A DNA stretch of 64,000 nt from Mycolicibacterium hodleri (lineage in GTDB: Bacteria > Actinomycetota > Actinomycetes > Mycobacteriales > Mycobacteriaceae), in assembly GCF_006439015.1 (NCBI RefSeq), contig NZ_RCZG01000005.1, positions 186,001 through 250,000 on the forward strand, written 5' to 3'. Both the position numbers and the translations under genes were made by a program. How positions within the stretch are numbered: the stretch's first letter is position 1; each line of letters starts with the position of its first letter. The notes under the pieces are model-generated. The model saw nothing but the letters and a program-made list of their open reading frames with translations, was not told the DNA's origin and searched no databases. Positions 20,976-29,343 of the stretch are shown here, piece after piece.

Positions 20976-21085
20976 CACAAGGTCCTCTCGGATGAGCTCA
21001 TGGGGTCATCTTCCCGGTTGCGCCTCGCCCACGTGCGGCCACCCCGGCTTTCAGCAACTGTCCAGGGAGGCTTTGTACCGTCGCG

Positions 21086-22393
21086 ATGATGTCAATCAAG
21101 GCGAACGCGTGGGTTCGCGTGTACGGCCCGGTCGTCCTGCTGGTGGCACTCGTCGCGTACACGGGAGCGTACGTGCGGTGGCCGAACCTCGCGGGTCAGG
21201 TCGATCTTCTCGTCTATCGCTTCGGGGCCCAGCGCGTGCTTGCACACCAGGACCTCTACTCGATCGGCCTGACGGGCAACCCGCACACACTGTTGTTCGA
21301 CTACACGCCGTTCGCGGCACTGTGCTCATTGCCCTTGACGTTCGTGACACCCGTGATTGCCCAGGTGTTGGGTCTCACCGTGAACGTCGCGTTGGTGGGC
21401 TACGTCGTGCGACGCTCGCTGACGTGGCTCGGAATGACCCCCGCGGCCGGATTGTGGGGTCTGGGCGCGCTGCTGACCGGTCTCGTCTGCTGGCTGGAGC
21501 CGGTGCGGTTGTCGCTGCAACTCGGGCAGGTCAATCTCGTCATCCTCGCCGTCGTCGTCGCCGACGTGCTGGGATCGGACAAGCGGCGGTGGGCCGGCAT
21601 TGGTATCGGCATCGTCGCGGGCATCAAACTCACGCCTGCGCTGTTCATCGTCTTCTTGTTCCTCGTCGGTAGGCGCAGACCCGCGCTGGTGGCGTCGCTG
21701 ACGTTGGCGGCGACCGTCCTCCTCGGATTCCTGGTCTTGCCGAGGGACTCCGGGTACTTCTGGCTCCGCGGCGGTTTCCACGACGTTGCGCGGATCACCA
21801 GCGATCCCGTGGCGAACACCAGCCTCAAGGGTCTGTTCGTACGTCTGCACGTCTTCGGTGCGTCGACGACGGCTGCGACCGCAGTCCTGGCCTTCGTGGC
21901 GTTGGCGGTCGCGGTGCTGGCGTGGCGGCGGGGCCATGCGGTGCTGGCATTGGCGATCGTCGGGATGGCATCGGCGGCGTTGTCACCGTTCAGTTGGAGC
22001 CACCACTGGGTGTGGGTGGTGCCTTTGATGGTCCATCTGGGGCATCGTGCGTACGTTCTGGGCAGTCGGTGGTCGGTGGTCTCGCTGTGGGTGTTCTGGG
22101 TGGCGTTCGCGGGTTGGATCGTCTCGACGCGGGGCGACACCCCGGAGACGGGTCTGCTGTCGTTGCGCATTGGGGGGGCGTGGGATGTCCTGATTCCCGC
22201 GGCCTATCTGGTCGGATTCGCGGTCGTTCTGCTCGCTGCCATGTGGTGGCTGCGCACGCGACCGGGTCACGAGACGGGCGCCACGACCGGAGAGGTGTTG
22301 TACCCGGTGACGCGTACCCAGTCGGCCGGACCGGAGCGACTCGGCACGACGGCACGGACGTCAACAGTCTCGCCGGGGAACACCGTCACGTAG
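21086..22393 (+). CDS. GT87 (DUF2029) polyprenol-phosphomannose-dependent mannosyltransferase
   Basis: A 435-residue integral membrane protein with about ten to twelve hydrophobic segments. The first extracytoplasmic loop has DLLVYRFGAQ near residue 40, with the catalytic Asp typical of GT-C enzymes such as PimE, followed by FDYTPFAAL. GT87 members add alpha-1,2-mannose to PIM, lipomannan or lipoarabinomannan from polyprenyl-phosphomannose. A hydrophilic C-terminal tail of about 45 residues is encoded in the region overlapping the convergent GH2 gene by 127 bases. The precise acceptor is unknown. Confidence 0.85.
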   Translation: MMSIKANAWVRVYGPVVLLVALVAYTGAYVRWPNLAGQVDLLVYRFGAQRVLAHQDLYSIGLTGNPHTLLFDYTPFAALCSLPLTFVTPVIAQVLGLTVNVALVGYVVRRSLTWLGMTPAAGLWGLGALLTGLVCWLEPVRLSLQLGQVNLVILAVVVADVLGSDKRRWAGIGIGIVAGIKLTPALFIVFLFLVGRRRPALVASLTLAATVLLGFLVLPRDSGYFWLRGGFHDVARITSDPVANTSLKGLFVRLHVFGASTTAATAVLAFVALAVAVLAWRRGHAVLALAIVGMASAALSPFSWSHHWVWVVPLMVHLGHRAYVLGSRWSVVSLWVFWVAFAGWIVSTRGDTPETGLLSLRIGGAWDVLIPAAYLVGFAVVLLAAMWWLRTRPGHETGATTGEVLYPVTRTQSAGPERLGTTARTSTVSPGNTVT

Positions 22394-25017
22394 TTGTCGT
22401 CGTACTCGATGGGCAGGATCTCGTCCCCGTCCTGGGTCGAGGTCACCTCGGCGCGTTCGAAGAAGGCAATTTGCCTGGTCGGATTGCGTAGTGAGATTGT
22501 GACCCCGTCGTCAGTTCTTTGCGCCGAAACCTCCAGGCGCACTTTGGCCATCGAATTCAGCGGTGTCATGTCGGCGAAGCTCTGCTGGTGCAGTTCGAAG
22601 GCGTAGTCGCCATCGGGAGGTCCGACGTCGTCGTTGCGCTGAGACTGCCAGTACACGTTCTCGTCGACGACCTTGCCGGAGGCATCGAGCAGTTCGCAGC
22701 GCACGAAGAACACCCGCGAATCGCGCGCCTCCCGTGGCAGCGTCATGGCCTGGGCGGTACCGCCCGACGGCACGTCGATGTAGCCGCTCGTCTGGTCATC
22801 GCGGAGCCTGCCTTGGAGGTCGTAGATCCTGACCCGCACGCGGGTATTCTCGGCGTCACTTGCCGTCTGGTTGACCACCGTGACCTTGGCTTGGCTATGG
22901 TCCCCCGTCGCATAGGAGTCGAACACCGCGGACAGCGGCCGCAATCCCTTCTTGGCACCGTAGTAGGCGCCGCCGGGGCGCAGGTAGTAGTCGAAGATGT
23001 TGCCGAAGAACGACGGCCAGTGACTATTCAGCATCCAGTAGATCGTCATCTTGTGGCCGGCCCAGCCGAGGGCCGCGTACGACTCGAATTGCGCGCGAGT
23101 CGATTCATAGTGTGCAAGTTGGGCTTTGCGGGCGAACTCGTAGGCACCGCCCGACGGGCCGTAGCGGCGGTTGATGGCCAGTTGAATGTTGGCGAGGGCG
23201 GCGTTGCCGGGGTTGGAACCGGCGTGGAAGGTCCAGTAGTCGTTGATCGGCCACAGCTTGTCGGGCGGAATGAACTCCTGCAGGCTCGCGAACGGCGGGA
23301 TGTGTTCGTTGTCGCCCTGTTCGGCTGACGAGCCCCTGGCGGCGCGATACCGTCCACTGAACCAGTACGACGGCGGCCGCCACGTATACGGACCTGCCAT
23401 CTGGATGCCGTCCCACAATCGGACGCCATCGGCATCGGTGACGTATGACGACACGGTGTCGACGACGGCGTTCTGCCAGTGCAGGTCTCGCAGAATCTGG
23501 TGGTAGTCCTCCCGGACCTTGTCCGGCGGTCGGCCGTCGCTGGCGTTGGCCCACACGAATGCTGAGGCGTGCGAGCGCAACATCGTGATCTGAGATCGCA
23601 GGCTGTCCCTGGCGACGCGGTTGTCCTCCTCGTCCCACTGGGGCCACTTCTCCCATTGATTGCAGCACATCCAGCCGACCATCAGGGGGATGCCAAGCTC
23701 GTCAGCGGCTTCGACGAACCGCTCGTCGGGGATTTTCGACTCGAACCGCAGCATGTTCAGACCAAGGTCCCGGGCGTACGAGAGGATCGCGTCATCACGA
23801 TCGGGGTCATACGCATACAACAGGTCTGGCGTGTAAGTCGCGCCGCGTACCAGGAAGTCGCGGCCGTTGACCTTGAGGTAAAAGCTGCCCCCGGTACCCA
23901 ACTCGGGGAACCGTTCGTCGTCGTCGCGGAATTGGGAGATGGTCCGGACACCAAATCGTTGGTGAGTCTCGTCGACGGGACTGTCGAACTGTCGAAACTC
24001 CAGACGCAGGTCGTACATGTTGGGATCGCCCATGGTGTACGGCCACCACAGATCCGGGCTATCGAGGATCAGCTGACTGAAATCCGTTGCGCTGAAGCTT
24101 ACTTCGCGTTGTTCGTCGGGTGCCAAACTGATCGGCTGTTCGACCTCTAGGTCCGGCTTGCCCGACCGACTGATGGTGGCGCGGACGACACCACGCACGC
24201 GGTCGGTCGAGAAGTTGTGCACGTTGGTGAAGATCGACAGGCGCGCGGATCGTGTATCAGGCAGGGGCAGTTCGGTATTCACCGTCGCCGCGGCGATCAC
24301 GACCGCGCCCGACATCCTCAAGGTCACGGGCTTCCAGATACCCGCGTTGCGGTCGGCGACGAACGAGTTACCGTTGCCGGAGTTCTTGTTCGGGCCCTGG
24401 TAGCCCAGATAATTCCAGTTGATCCAGTCGAACCAGCTGTCGGCGAGCTCGACGCCGTCGATGTCCTGGAGAGACCGTTCGGGCGTGACCTTGACCGCAA
24501 GGGTGTTGGTTCGACCGGGCTGGATCCACCGCGTCACGTCTAGGTCGTGGTCGACGTACATTCCGACGATCTGCCGGTCATCGGCGACCAGGTGGCCGTT
24601 GAGCCAGATCTCGGCGCGATAGTTGATGCCGGGGAAGTCGAGCTGATAGGTGCGGTGGCCAGCCTGGGCGTCAAACGTGGTGCGGTACCACCAGTCTTGT
24701 CGCCACAGATCCTGCGGCACTTCGTCGACGAGGTTCTTGCCGTAATAGAGGTTCGGATAGGTCCCGTCTGCCTCGAGTGCCCGTAGGACAGTGGCGGGCA
24801 TGCGACGCACGTCGTGCCAGTTTGGTCTCTGATAACCGGCGACGGAGATCGCCGAACCGTCGTCGGTCACGTCCCTGGCCGATGCCAGCTGCCAGCCGTC
24901 GGCCAGCTGCACGTCCTGCGCGGGCGGCTCTGGCCTGGCGAACCGGGGCAGGTCCCCAGCGCTGATCAGAAAGAGGACCAGGAGTACCACGAAGCCCAGA
25001 ACTGCGGTGCGGCGCAT
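22267..25017 (-). CDS. GH2 family exo-glycosidase, exo-beta-D-glucosaminidase-like
   Basis: A 916-residue protein with an N-terminal hydrophobic signal/anchor (residues 5-20), so it acts outside the membrane. A GH2 sugar-binding domain (GINYRAEIWLNG near 125), immunoglobulin-like domain and TIM barrel follow. In place of the usual NE pair it has NASDGRPP near residue 495, as in CsxA-type exo-beta-D-glucosaminidases where Asp is the acid/base; Glu in SSAEQGDNE near 567 is the likely nucleophile. These assignments are by analogy. It is convergent with a GT87 mannosyltransferase and overlaps it by 127 bases. A mycobacterial substrate is not known to me. Confidence 0.8.
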   Translation of the reverse strand: MRRTAVLGFVVLLVLFLISAGDLPRFARPEPPAQDVQLADGWQLASARDVTDDGSAISVAGYQRPNWHDVRRMPATVLRALEADGTYPNLYYGKNLVDEVPQDLWRQDWWYRTTFDAQAGHRTYQLDFPGINYRAEIWLNGHLVADDRQIVGMYVDHDLDVTRWIQPGRTNTLAVKVTPERSLQDIDGVELADSWFDWINWNYLGYQGPNKNSGNGNSFVADRNAGIWKPVTLRMSGAVVIAAATVNTELPLPDTRSARLSIFTNVHNFSTDRVRGVVRATISRSGKPDLEVEQPISLAPDEQREVSFSATDFSQLILDSPDLWWPYTMGDPNMYDLRLEFRQFDSPVDETHQRFGVRTISQFRDDDERFPELGTGGSFYLKVNGRDFLVRGATYTPDLLYAYDPDRDDAILSYARDLGLNMLRFESKIPDERFVEAADELGIPLMVGWMCCNQWEKWPQWDEEDNRVARDSLRSQITMLRSHASAFVWANASDGRPPDKVREDYHQILRDLHWQNAVVDTVSSYVTDADGVRLWDGIQMAGPYTWRPPSYWFSGRYRAARGSSAEQGDNEHIPPFASLQEFIPPDKLWPINDYWTFHAGSNPGNAALANIQLAINRRYGPSGGAYEFARKAQLAHYESTRAQFESYAALGWAGHKMTIYWMLNSHWPSFFGNIFDYYLRPGGAYYGAKKGLRPLSAVFDSYATGDHSQAKVTVVNQTASDAENTRVRVRIYDLQGRLRDDQTSGYIDVPSGGTAQAMTLPREARDSRVFFVRCELLDASGKVVDENVYWQSQRNDDVGPPDGDYAFELHQQSFADMTPLNSMAKVRLEVSAQRTDDGVTISLRNPTRQIAFFERAEVTSTQDGDEILPIEYDDNYVTVFPGETVDVRAVVPSRSGPADWVRVTGYNTSPVVAPVS

Positions 25018-25103
25018 CTCGGACGCTATGGTGCTACTCCTTCCTGGCAGGGGGTCATGCCGGACGCGGGTGCTTCATTGTGCCGCCGATCGGCCGGTGG
25101 GCG

Positions 25104-25727
25104 TTACCTGCCCGCGATGCCGCTGATCAGGCGATCGCAGACCGCAGACATCTGCTCCAGAGCCGCGTCTCTGTCGTCGGCGCGGGCGATGTACAGCGCT
25201 GCCTCGTCGAGCGCGCCGAGCATGATGTGCGCCGTGGGGCGCAGTGGCTGGTCGGGGATGACCCCGTCGGCCATCGCCGCGGCCAGCATCGCCTCGATGA
25301 CTCCCAGGCCGTACTTCATTCCGACTTCGCGCCACGCGGCCCAGCCGAGGACGGCGGGGGCATCGATCAGCCCGATGCGCTGGACGTCCGGGGCCGAGCA
25401 CTCCTCGAGGAACGATCTGGCACCAAGCCGCATGGCGTCCAGCTGATTCGGAGGCGCTGCCGCGAAGATCTTGGTGGTGATGGTGGCGACGAGCTCCTGC
25501 TCGACCTCTTCGTAGATCGCGGCGAACAGCCCCGTCTTGTCGCCGAACTGATGGTAGAGCGCGCCTCGAGTCACACCGGCTGCGTCGACGATCACCTGCG
25601 TCGAGACAGCCGCGAAACCGTCACTGGCGAACAGTCGTCGACCTGCCTCGAGCAGGCGGGCACGGGTCGTCGCAGTGCGCTCGGCCTGGGTGCGGCGGGT
25701 GGGTGCCCCATCACCGTTGACTTTCAT
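25104..25727 (-). CDS. TetR family transcriptional regulator
   Basis: A 207-residue regulator with an N-terminal helix-turn-helix (VSTQVIVDAAGVTRGALYHQFGDKTGLF, about residues 42-69) and a C-terminal ligand domain. It is divergent from an alpha/beta hydrolase gene with a 61-base gap packed with regularly spaced half-sites, one of which covers its own start codon. Autoregulation and control of the hydrolase are therefore likely. The ligand is unknown. Confidence 0.9.
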   Translation of the reverse strand: MKVNGDGAPTRRTQAERTATTRARLLEAGRRLFASDGFAAVSTQVIVDAAGVTRGALYHQFGDKTGLFAAIYEEVEQELVATITTKIFAAAPPNQLDAMRLGARSFLEECSAPDVQRIGLIDAPAVLGWAAWREVGMKYGLGVIEAMLAAAMADGVIPDQPLRPTAHIMLGALDEAALYIARADDRDAALEQMSAVCDRLISGIAGR

Positions 25728-25773
25728 ACAGGTTGTACGTAACTTTCATACGGAGCGTTCGTAACTTGTATTC
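25721..25773. promoter_or_regulatory. Operator array: four half-sites at 11-base spacing between tetR and hydrolase
   Basis: Half-sites TACA (25727-25730), CGTA (25738-25741), TACG (25749-25752) and CGTA (25760-25763) lie exactly 11 bases apart and alternate in orientation. CGTA and TACG form two nested 4-7-4 inverted repeats. The same array reads as a 22-base direct repeat: CTTTCATAC recurs at 25721 and 25743. The first element spans the TetR start codon, and GGAGGT at 25775-25780 serves the hydrolase. This is the expected shape for a TetR operator bound by two dimers. Confidence 0.65.
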
Positions 25774-25788
25774 AGGAGGTTAGCCGAC

Positions 25789-26628
25789 ATGCCGCAGGTG
25801 AAGCTGCAACGAGCCACGATCGACTACCGCGTGTTGGGTCCAGACGACTCGCCCCATCCCCCTGTGCTCTTCGTCCATGGCATCCTGGTCGACCACCGAC
25901 TGTGGATTGATGTCGCAGAACGGCTGGCGCACAAAGGCTTTCGATGCATACTCCCGAACCTTCCCCTCGGTTCGCACACGATTGCCGTTGACGAGTCGGT
26001 GCCGCTGACGCCCGTGCACCTCGCTGAGATGATCCACGAGTTCATCGCTGCGCTCGATCTGAGCGACGCTACGGTGGTGGGCAATGACACCGGCGGCGGG
26101 CTTTGTCAGCTCCTCGTGGACTCTCACCCCGACGATGTCGGACGGCTCGTGCTCACCAACTGCGACGCGTTCGAGAAGTTTCCGCCGTTCCCGTTCAATG
26201 CGGTCTTCGCGACGATGCGCGGGCCGAGGTCGATAAGGCTGCTTTCCGCACTGATGAAAGTCACCGCGTTGAGGCATTCACCCCTGGGGTACGGGTTGCT
26301 ACTGAGGGGCAACGACAAGCTGACGGCGTCATGGGTAGAGCCCATGGGCACAGATCCGCGTATTGCCCGTAATCTGGCCACCCTGCTGCGAGCCGTCGCC
26401 GCAATGGATCTCACCGACGTGGCGACCCGGCTACCGCGCTTCGCCAAGCCCGTCACCATCGTGTGGGGTATGGCGGATCGCTGCTTCACCCCCTCCCTCG
26501 GCCGCAGGCTTGCAGACCTGTTCCCCCACGCGACGATGGTCGAGGTGCCGGGAGCGCGGACGTTCGTGGCGCTTGATGCTCCGGACGCCGTCGTCGAAGC
26601 GATCGCGACCGTTGGGGCTCGCGCCTAG
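25789..26628 (+). CDS. Alpha/beta hydrolase, haloalkane-dehalogenase-like, with Asp nucleophile
   Basis: A 279-residue hydrolase preceded by a strong GGAGGT ribosome site. The nucleophile elbow is GNDTGGG with Asp100 instead of Ser, as in dehalogenases and epoxide hydrolases; VHGILVDHRLW precedes it at about 29-39. In the segment where the catalytic His is expected near the C-terminus the sequence reads PGARTFVALD, with Thr where many relatives have His. It may use another His or be catalytically altered. It is probably controlled by the divergent TetR. Confidence 0.8.
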   Translation: MPQVKLQRATIDYRVLGPDDSPHPPVLFVHGILVDHRLWIDVAERLAHKGFRCILPNLPLGSHTIAVDESVPLTPVHLAEMIHEFIAALDLSDATVVGNDTGGGLCQLLVDSHPDDVGRLVLTNCDAFEKFPPFPFNAVFATMRGPRSIRLLSALMKVTALRHSPLGYGLLLRGNDKLTASWVEPMGTDPRIARNLATLLRAVAAMDLTDVATRLPRFAKPVTIVWGMADRCFTPSLGRRLADLFPHATMVEVPGARTFVALDAPDAVVEAIATVGARA

Positions 26629-26772
26629 AATTCCCTGCGCGATTCATCGCTTAGCGCCCCAATTACCCTGTGGTTCTGACGTTTTTCGGGTCTTGGTGGT
26701 GGGGTTTTGCACAGTTGGTGTTTCATCCACAGGTCGGCCTCTGACCTCTTCTACGTGTCGCCGGTCCCGGAT

Positions 26773-26784
26773 ACAGTCGACTGT
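26773..26784. promoter_or_regulatory. Perfect palindrome just upstream of the 13E12 start
   Basis: ACAGTCGACTGT is a perfect 12-base inverted repeat ending directly before the GTG start codon at 26785. It could be a protein-binding site or a target related to the DUF222/HNH protein. It is not a mycobacterial LexA box, which needs GAAC and GTTC arms. Confidence 0.4.
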
Positions 26785-28443
26785 GTGTTCGATGAATTGG
26801 TGGCCCAGACGGCAGGGGTGCGTGGTGCCGGGGCGGTGGCTGCGTGGTCGCGGGTGGAGTCCGCGGCGTGCGCCCGACGGCTGGCCGCGATGGCCACCAT
26901 GCTCGATACCGCGTACGCCGCCGACGGGTCCGCCAGCCGCGATCAGTGGTGCCTGGACAACTGGGACGCCGTCAGCGCCCACATCGCCGCCGCGGGCCGC
27001 CTGACCAGCGGGGTGGCCTCCAACCTGCTGCTGGTCGCGGTCGCCTTGCGGGAACGCTTCCCGAAAGTGCAAGCACTGTTCGCCGACGGACTGATCACCT
27101 ACGCGCTGGTGCGGGCGATCGTGGCGCGCGGCGCGAACGTCACCGACCCCGACGCGCTACACGCCCTGGACACCGCGCTGGCCGAGGCGCTGGTGGGATG
27201 GGAGCCGATGTCGGTGGCCAAGACCGAACAGCACATCGACGCGATCGTCGCCCAGGTCGATCCGTTGGCGCTGCGCCGCACCCAGACCCGGGCCCGGGAC
27301 CGCTCTCTGAACGTGCACGTGGAGGACGGCAGCGGGTTGGCCGCCGTGTTCGGTTCCCTGTTCACCCCCGACGCGATCGCCTTCGACACCCGGCTGAACG
27401 CCCTGGCCGACACGGTGTGCCCGGCGGATCCGCGGACCAAGGACCAGCGCCGCGCCGACGCCGTGGGCGCCCTGGCTCACGGCGCCGACCGGCTGGCGTG
27501 CCTTTGCGGCAGCGAAGACTGCGACGCCGCTCAGAACCCGCCCTCGACCGGGGTGATCATCCACCTCATCGCCCACCACGACACCACCACCGGGACCGGC
27601 GGACACGGTGTGCCCGACCTGCCGGGGCCCGACGCGCCCGCTGACCCCGACGCGCCCGACGGTTCCGACGGTTCCGACGCACCGGCTGATCCCCCAGTGC
27701 CAGACGCGGCCGACACCCCCGCCGCCGATCCCGCCGCCGAGGAGTGCGCCAGGCTCGACGGCGTCGCCCCGCCGATGTTCACCCGCCCACTGGGCGAGCT
27801 GACCCTGACCGAGGCACTCACACCCGAGCGCGGCGCCCTCAGCAGCATCCGGCCCGCCGCCATGATGGGCGGACGGTTCCTACCCGGCCCGCTGCTGCGG
27901 CGCGCCGCGCTCGGCGCCACCATCAACGCGATCATCCATCCCGGCCACGCCCCACGGGAGCCGCGGTACACCGCGTCGAAGACACTGGCCGACTTCGTGC
28001 GCTGCCGCGACCAGACGTGCCGCTTCCCCGGCTGCCACGAACCGGCCACCAACTGCGACCTGGACCATCCGATCCCCTGGCCGTACGGACCCACGAGTGC
28101 GTCGAACCTAAAAATGCTATGCCGAAAACACCACTTGCTGAAAACGTTCTGGGGCGGACCCACCGGCTGGCGGGACCGCCAACACCAAGACGGCACCATC
28201 GACTGGATCGCACCCGACGGGCAGACATACCACACCACCCCAGGCAGCCGGCTGCTGTTCCCCGAACTCTGCGCACCCACCGCACCCGTCACCACCACCG
28301 GACCCGTACCCCCCGCCCACACCAGCGGACTGAGGATGCCACGGCGCAAAGCCACCCGGGCCGAGGACCGCGCCCGCCGCATCCACGACGAACGCGAACT
28401 CAACCGCAACGAAGCCGAACCCGAGCCGGACCCGCCATTCTGA
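26785..28443 (+). CDS. 13E12 repeat family protein: DUF222 plus HNH endonuclease domain
   Basis: A 552-residue protein from GTG 26785 (VFDELVAQ), the usual beginning of 13E12 proteins. DUF222 covers about residues 10-300; a Pro/Asp/Ala-rich linker (about 275-320, rich in DAPD and SDGSD) follows; the HNH nuclease domain is at about 405-455, with CRDQTCRFPGC, CDLDHPIPW and CRKHHLLKT supplying zinc Cys and catalytic His. The C-terminus is basic then acidic. Mycobacteria carry many dispersed copies that behave like a mobile or domesticated family. The upstream segment 26629-26784 shows no other gene. Confidence 0.9.
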   Translation: MFDELVAQTAGVRGAGAVAAWSRVESAACARRLAAMATMLDTAYAADGSASRDQWCLDNWDAVSAHIAAAGRLTSGVASNLLLVAVALRERFPKVQALFADGLITYALVRAIVARGANVTDPDALHALDTALAEALVGWEPMSVAKTEQHIDAIVAQVDPLALRRTQTRARDRSLNVHVEDGSGLAAVFGSLFTPDAIAFDTRLNALADTVCPADPRTKDQRRADAVGALAHGADRLACLCGSEDCDAAQNPPSTGVIIHLIAHHDTTTGTGGHGVPDLPGPDAPADPDAPDGSDGSDAPADPPVPDAADTPAADPAAEECARLDGVAPPMFTRPLGELTLTEALTPERGALSSIRPAAMMGGRFLPGPLLRRAALGATINAIIHPGHAPREPRYTASKTLADFVRCRDQTCRFPGCHEPATNCDLDHPIPWPYGPTSASNLKMLCRKHHLLKTFWGGPTGWRDRQHQDGTIDWIAPDGQTYHTTPGSRLLFPELCAPTAPVTTTGPVPPAHTSGLRMPRRKATRAEDRARRIHDERELNRNEAEPEPDPPF

Positions 28444-28456
28444 TGGACCTCTGGCG

Positions 28457-29200
28457 CTAGAACACGTCCTTGTGTGGCACATCGGTGACTAGACCGCCGT
28501 CGACCACGAACTCGCTCCCAGTTGCATACGAGGACTCGTCACTGGCGAGGAACACGATGAAGGTGGCGACCTCATCGGACTGGCCGGGACGGCCGAGTGG
28601 CGTCGTCACCATGTCCTCGGGGAAGTGCTTCGTCATCGGCGTACGAATGAAGCCGGGGTGCAACGAATTGACCCGGATATTGTGCTTGCCCAGTTCGATT
28701 GCGGCCGATTTGGCCAGCCCGCGTACCGCCCACTTCGACGCCACGTAGGGGTGCACCATCGGGGCGCCACGCAATCCTTCGATCGACGACACGTTGATGA
28801 TCGATCCGCCACCCGCTGCCTTCATCGCCTCAACCGAGGCCTGCATGCCAAGGAATGTCCCGGTGAGGTTGACATCGATGACCTTCTGCCACTTGCTCAT
28901 GTCGAAGCTGCCGATCTTGCCCAGCGCGACGATGCCCGCGTTGTTCACCAGAACGTTGAGCTTGCCGAACTCGGCAATCGCGGTCGCGACGGCGGCCTCC
29001 CACTGGTCGGCGTCGGTGACGTCCAGGTGGACGTAGCGCGCGGACTCTCCGATCTCGTCCGCAAGCGCCTTGCCCTCGTCATCGAGGATGTCGCCGATGA
29101 CCACTTTTGCGCCTTCTGCGACAAGCATGCGTGCATGCGCGGCGCCCATCCCCCGCGCCCCGCCGCTGATCAGTGCAACTTTTTCGTCCACGCGTCCCAT
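28457..29200 (-). CDS. SDR family oxidoreductase, FabG3/20-beta-hydroxysteroid dehydrogenase-like
   Basis: A 247-residue short-chain dehydrogenase with the cofactor motif GGARGMG at 13-19, NNAG near residue 88, a catalytic Ser in NVSSIEG and the YVASK motif. It closely resembles mycobacterial FabG3 (Rv2002), an NADH-dependent 20-beta-hydroxysteroid dehydrogenase. A KstR-type box lies 34 bases upstream of its start and is shared with the divergent DapB-fold gene, which supports a sterol-linked function. The substrate is inferred. Confidence 0.88.
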   Translation of the reverse strand: MGRVDEKVALISGGARGMGAAHARMLVAEGAKVVIGDILDDEGKALADEIGESARYVHLDVTDADQWEAAVATAIAEFGKLNVLVNNAGIVALGKIGSFDMSKWQKVIDVNLTGTFLGMQASVEAMKAAGGGSIINVSSIEGLRGAPMVHPYVASKWAVRGLAKSAAIELGKHNIRVNSLHPGFIRTPMTKHFPEDMVTTPLGRPGQSDEVATFIVFLASDESSYATGSEFVVDGGLVTDVPHKDVF

Positions 29201-29233
29201 GACGGGTCAGGCTACCGCATACGACTTTCGAAC

Positions 29234-29247
29234 TAGAACCTGTTCCA
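29234..29247. promoter_or_regulatory. KstR-type operator
   Basis: TAGAACCTGTTCCA matches the KstR consensus TNNAACNNGTTNNA at every fixed position. It lies between two divergent genes, 34 bases before the SDR start and 97 bases before the DapB-fold dehydrogenase start. KstR is the TetR-type repressor of cholesterol genes in mycobacteria; 3-oxo-cholestenoic acid thioesters release it. Confidence 0.8.
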
Positions 29248-29343
29248 ACTCTCACCATTGGCCCGCATACTGCAGGCCATTGAAAGTGAGGGAGGCGCTC
29301 CAGCCGCACACTGCAGGGCGCCATCGAGAGGAGAAGTCACAGT

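Noticed and set aside
28460-28473. TAGAACACGTCCTT resembles a KstR box.
   Set aside because: It has GTC in place of the required GTT, and it encodes the last residues and stop of the SDR gene; there is no promoter context.
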